DNA from: Marinobacterium iners
Lineage (GTDB): Bacteria > Pseudomonadota > Gammaproteobacteria > Pseudomonadales > Balneatricaceae
Length of the DNA stretch: 64,000 nucleotides
Reading direction: 5' to 3'
Assembly (NCBI RefSeq): GCF_017310015.1
Contig: NZ_CP022297.1
Span: 3,534,001-3,598,000, forward strand
Position 1 is the first letter of the stretch; each line of letters starts with the position of its first letter. Below are positions 21,164 through 29,533 of the stretch, in pieces. The position numbers were made by a program, and so were the translations under genes. Under the pieces are notes generated by a model. That model had not been told where the DNA came from. It saw only the letters and a program-made list of their open reading frames with translations, and searched no databases.

Positions 21164-21835
21164 CTTAAAAGCCTCTTCAAGAATAATTTAGAAATCCAGT
21201 TGGCCAATGGGGTCGGCCACGAATGATCAATGCAACCACACCGAGTCTGACGCAAAAGGCCGGCAGCAGTGCAGTCGAAAATAACGGAAGTGTTGTTAGA
21301 GATTGCGGAATGTAAGGGCTCATTCCGGGGGTATAGGGCGCAAGCAGCAGAAGACCGCATTCGCCCATAAGACGAACACAGCAGCTTGAGCGGATGAGTT
21401 AGCCGCTCTTTTTTTGAAAAACCAAGACAGCCAGGGCTCTTGAAAAACTCAAGAGCAGCTGGCACCAGGGGTGTCGCTGTCAACTACTTGCTCCTTCAAG
21501 TGACAATGATCACAGGGCTCGGGCCCTCAATGTTTTTATTATTCGGTACTACCTAATCCGACAGGTGACCCCATCTTGAATAATTTTTGAGGTCTAATCA
21601 AGTAAAAAAACAGTCGTTTCAAGCAGCTTAGCTACCAACGTATCAAACAAACGTTGCCCCAGATCACAACAGGTTTTGATGAACGTTGTGTGAATGTGGT
21701 GCTGACTGAAATTCCAGTCGCACACACTGAATCTCCCTTTGGCTCACCTCAGAACATTGGATACACTCTTGTTTGACGGCAATACCACGACCCAAAACAC
21801 TGTTCAATCGGACCTGGTGTCAAAGGACTTGATCA
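21164..21835. promoter_or_regulatory. Divergent intergenic region between giant gene A and the glycosyltransferase
   Basis: About 670 bases without a convincing gene. It must hold the promoter and leader of giant gene A (minus strand) and the promoter of the glycosyltransferase operon (plus strand). A perfect 8-bp stem with a 5-base loop lies at 21436-21456 (arms GCTCTTGA and TCAAGAGC). It is not followed by a T-run on either strand, so it is more likely a leader structure or binding site than a terminator. No clear -35/-10 pair was identified. Confidence 0.45.
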
Positions 21836-23053
21836 ATGAGCGAACCTCAAACGCCTGCTGAAAAACCCCGCCTGCTATGGGCCAATCACGCGTGCCTGCT
21901 TGATACGACAAGCGGAGCAGCCATGAGCGCGCGTCAGATGCTGTTGTGCCTGCAGGCCCGTGGCTATGAGATTCAAATCCTGGGCACCACGCAGTTTGAT
22001 GCGCCGCAAGGTGTAGCCGGTCTGGGAAGCGCGTGGGCGGAGGTGAAAAAAAACCGGGGCAAGACAGTCAAGCTGGTTGATGGCCCTTTGCAGCACCAGC
22101 TGCTGGTCACGGGCGGCACTCAACGCAAGGACACCACCTTCCATGAGATGGCACAATGGCATCATCTGTATACGTCGGCACTGGATACCTTTCAACCCGA
22201 TATTGTCTGGTATTTTGGCGGCCACCCTATCGATTTTCTAATCCCTGACGAAGCACGATCACGCAATATCGCCACGGCAGCCTACCTGGTCAATGGCAAC
22301 TACCATGGCACACGCTGGTGCCGCGATGTAGACCTGATTATTACTGACACTCAAGCTACGGCTGACCTGTATTCAGAACGTTCGGGATTAACGTGTACAG
22401 CTGTCGGAACTTTTATTCCCCCTGAGCAGTTTGTAGCCAAGTCCCACAGTCGGGAACGGGTTCTGTTCATCAACCCAAGCCCCGAGAAAGGCGCATTTTT
22501 GGTTGCTGCCCTGGCAATGGCGCTCGAAAAATCAAGGCCCGATATTCAGTTTGAAGTCGTCGAATCCAGAGGTAACTGGAACCAAATTGTGCAGGCACTG
22601 ACCGCACAACTCAATGAGCCCCGCAGCCAGCTGAGTAACGTGATTGTCACCCCGAGCACACGTGATATGCGCCCAGTCTATGGCCGAGCACGGCTGCTGC
22701 TGACGCCCAGCCTCTGGTATGAGAGCGGTGCACGCGTTGTCGGCGAAGCCCTCTTGAACGGTATCCCTGTTATTGCAACTGACAATGGTGGCCTGCCTGA
22801 TCTATTGGGTGGCTCGGGGCACCTGTTACGCCTGCCCAGCACCCTGCATCAGGCGCCCTATAATAAACTGCCTGACCAAAACACGCTGAACAAAATATGT
22901 GATTTAATTGCCCGCCATTTCGATGACGCTGCCTGGTATACAACCCTGTGTGAACAGGCACATGTTGTTGGGCGGCAACGGCATAGCATGGATGCCAGCA
23001 CACAACGCCTGTTAGTGGCCCTGAATCAACTGATCGCGAGCCCCACTGCATGA
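21836..23053 (+). CDS. Glycosyltransferase, GT4-like
   Basis: A 405-aa cytosolic protein of the size and fold pattern of retaining GT-B glycosyltransferases. The C-terminal half carries the family-4-type nucleotide-sugar region: ARVVGEALLNGIPVIATDNG followed by GLPDLLGG at about residues 298-328, preceded by a LLTPSLWYESG segment. The ATG has AAGGAC about 10 nt upstream. Its stop overlaps the start of the next gene (ATGA at 23050-23053), so the two are translationally coupled. The partner is an RTX/DUF4214 protein, which suggests that this enzyme glycosylates an exported protein or a surface polymer bound by it. The sugar donor and acceptor cannot be read from the sequence. Confidence 0.8.
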   Translation: MSEPQTPAEKPRLLWANHACLLDTTSGAAMSARQMLLCLQARGYEIQILGTTQFDAPQGVAGLGSAWAEVKKNRGKTVKLVDGPLQHQLLVTGGTQRKDTTFHEMAQWHHLYTSALDTFQPDIVWYFGGHPIDFLIPDEARSRNIATAAYLVNGNYHGTRWCRDVDLIITDTQATADLYSERSGLTCTAVGTFIPPEQFVAKSHSRERVLFINPSPEKGAFLVAALAMALEKSRPDIQFEVVESRGNWNQIVQALTAQLNEPRSQLSNVIVTPSTRDMRPVYGRARLLLTPSLWYESGARVVGEALLNGIPVIATDNGGLPDLLGGSGHLLRLPSTLHQAPYNKLPDQNTLNKICDLIARHFDDAAWYTTLCEQAHVVGRQRHSMDASTQRLLVALNQLIASPTA

Positions 23054-24099
23054 ATATAACGACCAATTTCAGCACAGACGAGCGACGCCTCAACACCGCA
23101 GACGGTTACCTGCTGTTTGGTGACAGCGATGAGCGCCCTGCCTATTTTGAGGCCAAAGCCTGGGATATCAGTCCTAATCGCGTCGTTGTGACCAACAAGG
23201 GCGGACGCGATTTTTACTATGTTTTTTACGGTGAGTTTACAGCCAACGACAACCAGGACTGGTTCTCTCTGGCCGGAACGGTTGATCACTTTATTGAGTT
23301 GGATTACATCAACAACCTGACCGGGTATGACCGCATTCTGTTTGATGACGTCAACCGGACCATTCAGGACATTTTGCTGACTGAATGGATGACATTACTG
23401 AGTGCAGATGACACCTTTATCGGCAGCGCTCAAGATGACATCCTGCTCGGTTATGCCGGTGACGACATTCTGCAGGGAGGTGATGGCCAGGACTATCTTG
23501 ATGGTGGTGCAGGGTTCGATATTGCCCGCTATCAAGGCAACCTGTCAGACTACCGCATCACCCAGGACGGCACGGCGTTTGGGCGCTATACCGACAACCC
23601 GGTGGTCGGCAGTGAAGCGGGGCTGATCATCGAGGACAGCGTACTCGGACGCGACGGTATGGATTATGTTGAAAACATAGAACGCCTCTACTTCAATGAT
23701 CTGGCGATCGCGTTTGACTTTGAAGGTATCCCGGGACAGGCCTACCGGTTGTATCAGGCAGCATTTGATCGTGAGCCCGACTTAGGTGGTATGGGGTTTT
23801 GGATTGCCCATCTTGAAAACGGAATGACGATTCAGGATGCCGCTTCTTTGTTTATCGCTTCGCCGGAGTTTTTTTCACTCTATGGACGGCCCGACAACGG
23901 CCAGTTTATTACCGAGTTATATAATAACGTACTGGGCCGCGACCCTGAGCCGGAGGGCTACGCCTGGTGGATCGACCAGATCAACAACAACCCTGTTTTT
24001 ACCTGGAACGTCGTCATGGTGGGGTTTTCCGAGTCGCCCGAAAACCAGGCCAATGTGATCGAACTGATCGCCAATGGCATTACGTTCGAACCCTTCTGA
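23050..24099 (+). CDS. Small RTX protein with C-terminal DUF4214
   Basis: A 349-aa acidic protein without signal peptide or cysteines. Residues about 135-157 hold two to three RTX calcium-binding repeats (GYAGDDILQGGDGQDYLDGG). Residues about 231-349 are two DUF4214-type repeats, each with a YRLYQAAFDREPD/LYNNVLGRDPEPEG pattern and a GFWIAH or AWWID core, ending close to the C-terminus as in other exported RTX/DUF4214 proteins. It starts inside the stop codon of the glycosyltransferase (ATGA overlap), so the two are made together. The likely fate is type I export to the cell surface. The biochemical role of DUF4214 is not established, so function beyond surface association is not called. Confidence 0.8.
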   Translation: MNITTNFSTDERRLNTADGYLLFGDSDERPAYFEAKAWDISPNRVVVTNKGGRDFYYVFYGEFTANDNQDWFSLAGTVDHFIELDYINNLTGYDRILFDDVNRTIQDILLTEWMTLLSADDTFIGSAQDDILLGYAGDDILQGGDGQDYLDGGAGFDIARYQGNLSDYRITQDGTAFGRYTDNPVVGSEAGLIIEDSVLGRDGMDYVENIERLYFNDLAIAFDFEGIPGQAYRLYQAAFDREPDLGGMGFWIAHLENGMTIQDAASLFIASPEFFSLYGRPDNGQFITELYNNVLGRDPEPEGYAWWIDQINNNPVFTWNVVMVGFSESPENQANVIELIANGITFEPF

Positions 24100-24152
24100 T
24101 AGCGCTGAAACAGACCACTCAGGCACCGCTGTGTGCCACTGCATAGCGAGAT

Positions 24153-24184
24153 GGCAGGTGACGCCCCCAGGGTCGCCACCTGCC
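24153..24184. terminator. Possible bidirectional terminator hairpin
   Basis: An inverted repeat (GGCAGGTG with CACCTGCC, extended by two further pairs with one mismatch) lies in the 101-bp gap between two convergent genes. Position and G+C-rich stem fit a shared terminator, but there is no clear T-run on either side. Confidence 0.35.
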
Positions 24185-24200
24185 TGATGGAGCAGAACCG

Positions 24201-27200
24201 TTACCCGACCAGGTAATCAACCCCCTCTGCCATAATACCGAGCAGGTTGAGCTGATGCTCTTCACTCACGAAGAAGCCCAGCACCACATCCTGGCGCTGT
24301 GCGTTGCCATTCAACAAACTGCCCCAGTAGTCCAGTCCGCCTTGATCATACTCGCGCCCCAACAGATCGGTGTACAGCGCCTCAATGAATTGAGCATCGC
24401 TGCCAAGCCCACGGGCGTTGAACTCAGCACTGGCCATCACACTGGCGATCATATGCTGTTCGCTCATGCCCTGCTCCATCTGTTCAACCCAGTAGCCCGC
24501 ACCGGCCGCTTCACTTTCGCGCCCCAGCAATCCGCGATAGACACTTTCCACAAGCGCAACCTCGGTATCGGTACCGAATACCAGGCGGTGGTCGGCGCTG
24601 CCCAGCTGATCAAGATCAATCAACGCAGCAGTACCGGACCCTTCAAACGCCACTGCCAGCTGCGGTTTGCCGGTGGCGGAGTCACTGGCAGGAATGAACG
24701 TGATCACCTCTGGTGACACATGCCCCCAGGCTTCAGCATCAATATAACCGATAAACTCCGACTGAGCCGGCTTACTGATGTTGTAGACCATTATGCCGTT
24801 GTCGCGCTCCAGCCCAATAAAGGCGTAGGTGTCTTCGCCAATTGTTCCAAGTGCGATCGCTTCCGGCTCTGGCCCTTTATTGTCAGAGCGGCCTTCCAAC
24901 TCGCCCTCGTCGTGATTGAACCGCTCGGGTCGAATCTCGGCAAGAATCCGTTCGAACTGATCACCACTGTCGAACACTTCATTACCTTCGGCGTCGTACA
25001 GTGTGAAGGAGCGAGAGCCGTAGGCAAATAGCTGGTCATAGTCCCCATCACCGTCGATGTCACCGTCGATACCCGACACCTGCAGCCGTCCCAGTTGGCT
25101 ATCGGCCTGAAGCTCAGCCGCATCGGGAAATGCAGTGGCATCCAGCGTCAGGTTTTTGATACGGACATCTACGTCACGGGCATCACCTTCGTTAGCCGTG
25201 GCGAAATACGTAATGCCGTCAATTTCGGCGCTGGCAATTGCATCCGGCATCCGCAGGCCAAACACCGGCCAGTTCTGGATATTGATGGCATTGTCACGAT
25301 CAGAGGCATCCAGCCCATTACCGGTCAGGCTATGGTCGGTTGTACCCAGCGGTAACAGATCCGTAAACGTTGCACTGGCCAGGTCCAGCACAGCCACCGT
25401 GTTGGCTTCTTGCAGTGTAACAAACGCCTGCATGCCATCAGGGCTGAGTGCAATGTATTCCGGCTCAAAGTCGACTGATGGGGCCTTGCCAGGGAACAGG
25501 CGTACACCTTGCTCGCGCAATGCATCTTCCTGTCCATCAAAGGCTTCAAAACCCACAAACTGAACTGAAGCGTTTTCTACACCTGCAGAGAAATCGATCA
25601 GGCTAACCCCACCAGCCGGGTCAAATTCGGCCGACACCGGCTCACCTTCAATCGCAACCAGCAGCTTTTGACCGTCGGCCGTGAACGTGATCATGTCAGG
25701 CAGAACCCCGCCTGCATTCAGAGTATTGAGCAATTCTCCAGTTGCCGCCGAGAACAGCGCAATGGTGCCGTTAGCACCACCGGCACTGTCAATGGCCGCT
25801 GCAACGATACCGTTGGCTACCGCCACCGAGGTGACACCATCGAAACCTTCAATGCCCGTCAAATCAAGTGCATTCAGGTGTTCGCCACTGGCCGCATCAT
25901 AGATATCGATTCGACCGAGCGCACCGTTGGTTGAATACAGCTTGCCGTCTGCAACCGTCACGACTTCTGACCCGGCCTCACCCACACCCGAGTCAAACGT
26001 GGCGGCCAACGTGGCTTTCAGAATCTGAGCATCCAGCGCCTCTTCCCACGTGCTCTTCATAGATGACAGCACACTGTCTTCACGGTAGGCCAGGTTCTGA
26101 ATGCGAGTGTCATCACCCTTGGCTGTGTCAGCTGCACCGTAAGCGTTTTCAGCATATTGGGCCTGCAGGTACTCTGCGAACGCATCCTGTTCCGTACCCG
26201 GTGCGACGGCGGTAGCCGTTCCCTCTTCAAGCCCTGCTTCGCTAAGGTCGATACGCTCATCGACGGTTCCATTTTCGGCCAGGAAACGGGCGAATGGGTA
26301 GGCGTCGCCACCGTCAGCCAAGAAGCTGAGGGTCACAACACGCACATGCGCGTCGGTATCGCCAATGAAGCGGCCATTTTCCACAAGCCGATCCAGTACT
26401 ACACCGGCTTCATCGGTAATGGCCGCACTGACAATGCGGGCACCTGCAGGCTGACTCCAGTCAAAGCTGAAATTCACGCCCGACACCTGAGCAAACTGGC
26501 CCGGTGTGGCTCCTTCCGCCGATGCCGCAACTGCATGCTCCAGCACCTCTACGAGCTGGCCACGGGTGAGAGTGAGAATGGAAAGCGCGTTATTGAAACG
26601 CAGAGACGACTCGATATCCAGCTGGGATATTTCTCCCTCGGCCTTACCCGCAACATCATTGGCCTGCGGCGGCAGCAGTTCGTATTCCCCTTCAGAGCCA
26701 ACCGCAAAGGTTGTTCCGATCGGCTCACGGATACCGCCACCATTTTTGATCGATACTGTCACCGTCTCATCGACCTGACGGGCGTACCACAGATTCGCGT
26801 CAGCGGTGAGGTTGCCCAGGTTTGTCTCTTCGGTGCGCACAAAGGCACGTTCACCTTGCAGGTAGACGTCTGTCTTGCCGTAGATGATGCCATCCTTTGC
26901 CGAGACCAGATCAGCCACAGACCCCACAAGAGCCTGAGCAATCGCCCCCTTGGAGCCCTCAGCATAGGCCGCATCCAGGCTACCCCAAAGTGCACTGGCG
27001 GTCTCATCAGTCGCGGTGTATACCGTTGAATTGGCATCTGTTATCGATTCGGTGACGATACGCCCCTGATCGTCAAACTCAACCTGCAACTGACCTACAT
27101 AGCGCCAGCCGCCATCCGTGTTAATCAGTACCACATCATTACCGGCGGCGTCCTGGGTCAGGATCGGGTAGGCATCGTAAGCTGTTGCCCCCGAGCCGGG

Positions 27201-28082
27201 ATACAGGGCATCTCCATCATCCAGCAAGAGCGCATTGGAGCCGCCCGCCATGACGATGTCCACCCCATCAAGCAGGCCCACCAGCTGCTCTTCCAGCTGT
27301 ATCTGCTGCAGGTGAGTCATGAGGATGATCTTGTTAACACCCTGTGCCTCAAGGGCATCAATATACACTTGTAGCTGTTGCGCCAGCAGAGCCATATCAT
27401 TGCTGTCGGTGCCAACAACATCAACGCCGCCGGTGCTGGAAATGCTTTCCAGTATCTGGGTGGTCGCACCGATGATACCGATACGCTCGCCACCTTCTTC
27501 AACAATGGTGGCCGGGGCGATTCGTGCACTGCCTGCCGCAAATGTCAGCGACTCCAAGTCCATTGCGAAATCCGTGTTCTGCAGGATCTCATCGGTGTAT
27601 TGGCCCGCCAGCGCGCTGTCTGCCGAAAAGTCCAGGTTGGCACTCAAATAGGGGAATTGGCTGCCCAGCCAACGAACGCTACCAAGGTCATCACCTCGAA
27701 TGTCAGCCCGGAGCAGATCAGCCAGTGCGTTGGTGCCTTGGTCAAACTCATGATTGCCCAGGGTAATGGCATCGGCACCCAACAGGTTTGCCAAGGTCAG
27801 ATCGACCCGCCCTGCCCCCTCACGCAGATCACTCAGTGTACCGGGGGCCAGCCCCAACCACTCTTCGTTGGCACGCTGGATCGCACTGCGCAGCAGCGAG
27901 TCCCCGGCAGCCGCCATAAACGGCCCCGGCAAAACCAGGTCACCACTGGAGAGGAACAGCGAGTTGGCAGATTGGTCTTCAAGATGATCAACAATTGAAA
28001 CGAACGCAGGTGCATTCAGCAGATCACCGCCGCCACCTTCCATATCGGACGCATGCAGGATTTGCAGAGTGTAATTGGCCAT
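24201..28082 (-). CDS. Secreted metallophosphatase/5'-nucleotidase with choice-of-anchor I region and DUF4214
   Basis: A 1,293-aa protein. Start chosen at the ATG 28082 (MANYTLQ), which has AAGGGG 5-6 nt upstream; an in-frame ATG 45 bases earlier lacks this. Residues about 1-270 are a calcineurin-type metallophosphatase: LHASDMEGG, SSGDLVLPGPF, TLGNHEFDQG (about 105) and MTHLQQ. Residues about 390-650 are the 5'-nucleotidase C-terminal domain with NGGGIREPIG near 446. Residues about 700-1150 look like the beta-propeller 'choice-of-anchor I' region, with AxDxxGGANGTIALF-type blades. Residues about 1170-1293 are DUF4214. No signal peptide was seen, so type I export is likely. It would release phosphate from extracellular nucleotides. 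Motif I has D-x-E in place of the more usual D-x-H, which I believe is normal for this subfamily. Confidence 0.85.
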   Translation of the reverse strand: MANYTLQILHASDMEGGGGDLLNAPAFVSIVDHLEDQSANSLFLSSGDLVLPGPFMAAAGDSLLRSAIQRANEEWLGLAPGTLSDLREGAGRVDLTLANLLGADAITLGNHEFDQGTNALADLLRADIRGDDLGSVRWLGSQFPYLSANLDFSADSALAGQYTDEILQNTDFAMDLESLTFAAGSARIAPATIVEEGGERIGIIGATTQILESISSTGGVDVVGTDSNDMALLAQQLQVYIDALEAQGVNKIILMTHLQQIQLEEQLVGLLDGVDIVMAGGSNALLLDDGDALYPGSGATAYDAYPILTQDAAGNDVVLINTDGGWRYVGQLQVEFDDQGRIVTESITDANSTVYTATDETASALWGSLDAAYAEGSKGAIAQALVGSVADLVSAKDGIIYGKTDVYLQGERAFVRTEETNLGNLTADANLWYARQVDETVTVSIKNGGGIREPIGTTFAVGSEGEYELLPPQANDVAGKAEGEISQLDIESSLRFNNALSILTLTRGQLVEVLEHAVAASAEGATPGQFAQVSGVNFSFDWSQPAGARIVSAAITDEAGVVLDRLVENGRFIGDTDAHVRVVTLSFLADGGDAYPFARFLAENGTVDERIDLSEAGLEEGTATAVAPGTEQDAFAEYLQAQYAENAYGAADTAKGDDTRIQNLAYREDSVLSSMKSTWEEALDAQILKATLAATFDSGVGEAGSEVVTVADGKLYSTNGALGRIDIYDAASGEHLNALDLTGIEGFDGVTSVAVANGIVAAAIDSAGGANGTIALFSAATGELLNTLNAGGVLPDMITFTADGQKLLVAIEGEPVSAEFDPAGGVSLIDFSAGVENASVQFVGFEAFDGQEDALREQGVRLFPGKAPSVDFEPEYIALSPDGMQAFVTLQEANTVAVLDLASATFTDLLPLGTTDHSLTGNGLDASDRDNAINIQNWPVFGLRMPDAIASAEIDGITYFATANEGDARDVDVRIKNLTLDATAFPDAAELQADSQLGRLQVSGIDGDIDGDGDYDQLFAYGSRSFTLYDAEGNEVFDSGDQFERILAEIRPERFNHDEGELEGRSDNKGPEPEAIALGTIGEDTYAFIGLERDNGIMVYNISKPAQSEFIGYIDAEAWGHVSPEVITFIPASDSATGKPQLAVAFEGSGTAALIDLDQLGSADHRLVFGTDTEVALVESVYRGLLGRESEAAGAGYWVEQMEQGMSEQHMIASVMASAEFNARGLGSDAQFIEALYTDLLGREYDQGGLDYWGSLLNGNAQRQDVVLGFFVSEEHQLNLLGIMAEGVDYLVG

Positions 28083-28178
28083 AAAAACCCCTTCACTGGA
28101 TTCGTGATGTAAAGGGTCATGGTTCACTACAGAGTTGACAATCGAATGATGGAATTATGACGATTATAAATGACGAGG

Positions 28179-29315
28179 CTATCGTTTTGCCCGTGCCAAT
28201 TGACGCGCCGTACGCCACAGCAAATCAACATCCGTAGGGTCGAGCGTTCCTTTCTGAACCATAGTCACAATTGACTGAAAGTGTCGGCGCGGCCGATCAG
28301 GTACAGTTGCAAGACTGATTGCCGTTGAAATAGCGCACTCCGCACCATCCACATCTCTCTGCGCCAGCGATTCGTCATGCGAGCTGCCGGAAGCCGGCCA
28401 CAAGGTTGCAGGCGGCAAAATACCTGCCAGCTGAAACACGCGCTTTTCTGGGTCTGTCAAGCCCGCTTGCTCTATCAGGCTTTCAGTACTGTCGGCGATG
28501 ATGACCTGATCGGTGACACGCACTGGCACTGAGCCCGCCTCTTTGCCTGCCGATTTCAAAGGTTGCTCAAGGTGCCGATGCAACAACCAGTACCCAAACC
28601 GCTCACCATACAGCGCAAGACTCAGAGCCGGCATGCCACTGCCGTTGTCCTGTTCTGATTGCCCACTCACTTTGCTTAACAGCGTGACATCGACAGCCAG
28701 GTCAGCCTGCCCTGTGCGAGGTAACACTCTGGATTCAACCGGACCAAACTGGCCCAAACTGCCCTCGCACGCCAACTTCACTGCCGCTTCGGGTGTATCA
28801 GCCCTAAACCGGGTCGCCAGCCAGCGCCCCAGCGACTGCTGCAAGGCCGTCTCAAATGTATCGGTTGCGTCAGATACCGGTGGCTGGTCTGGATCACCCG
28901 GTGTCAAAAAACGTTTCCACGGCAACCGGATATCTACAGTCTCTGGGGCCTTCAAAAGCGTAAATATATACGCAAGCTCGGCCTCTGAATCATCGTTATG
29001 GGTCGGGACAAGTTCAGCACACATACGTCCGACCGGTGGCAGCGGCCCTCGCGGCACCCAGCCATCGCTGGTCAATTCACCCTGTATGCGTAACGCCCTG
29101 CCTTGTTGCGGGTACACATAGCACTCGACAGAAAACACCAACCGGCGGGCATGGTCGTTACCCTCAACGGTCAGTGACTGGGGCGACACCAGGCCAACAG
29201 AAACCTTGTCTTCTGGCTCCACATATTGATACAACAAGGCTCGGGCGGTGTTAGCCAGCCGAACGTTAATAACGTGAGCCTGTTTGGCTTGATCAATGGT
29301 TTGGTCGCCGTTCAC
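28179..29315 (-). CDS. Hypothetical protein, 378 aa, next to cyanophycin-like genes
   Basis: Not recognised. It starts with GTG at 29315 (AGGGG about 7 nt upstream). It has no signal peptide, membrane segment or obvious catalytic motif. The composition is that of a soluble cytosolic protein, with a conserved-looking basic C-terminus (RRHFQSIVTMVQKG). It is divergently transcribed from the cyanophycin-synthetase-like gene, with about 220 bases between starts, and ends 96 bases upstream of the metallophosphatase start in the same orientation. The arrangement allows a shared regulatory region with the cyanophycin-like gene, but no function can be assigned from sequence alone. Confidence 0.65.
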   Translation of the reverse strand: MNGDQTIDQAKQAHVINVRLANTARALLYQYVEPEDKVSVGLVSPQSLTVEGNDHARRLVFSVECYVYPQQGRALRIQGELTSDGWVPRGPLPPVGRMCAELVPTHNDDSEAELAYIFTLLKAPETVDIRLPWKRFLTPGDPDQPPVSDATDTFETALQQSLGRWLATRFRADTPEAAVKLACEGSLGQFGPVESRVLPRTGQADLAVDVTLLSKVSGQSEQDNGSGMPALSLALYGERFGYWLLHRHLEQPLKSAGKEAGSVPVRVTDQVIIADSTESLIEQAGLTDPEKRVFQLAGILPPATLWPASGSSHDESLAQRDVDGAECAISTAISLATVPDRPRRHFQSIVTMVQKGTLDPTDVDLLWRTARQLARAKR

Positions 29316-29533
29316 CCTGTACCCCTGTCTGATTACAGATCAACCTGTCGCATACTGTAACCTATAGAATAATGCACAGGGTGTACACGCCGCCATACCG
29401 GCATCCAGACCTTTGCAGATTCGGCCCACGCCTCTACTATATTGAAAACCCCACCCATTGGATGCATTTGGTGAGTTAATATCACCGCCTGTGCCTCAGG
29501 GCTACTGCCTTGAACCGTCTGGAGCCAGTACCG

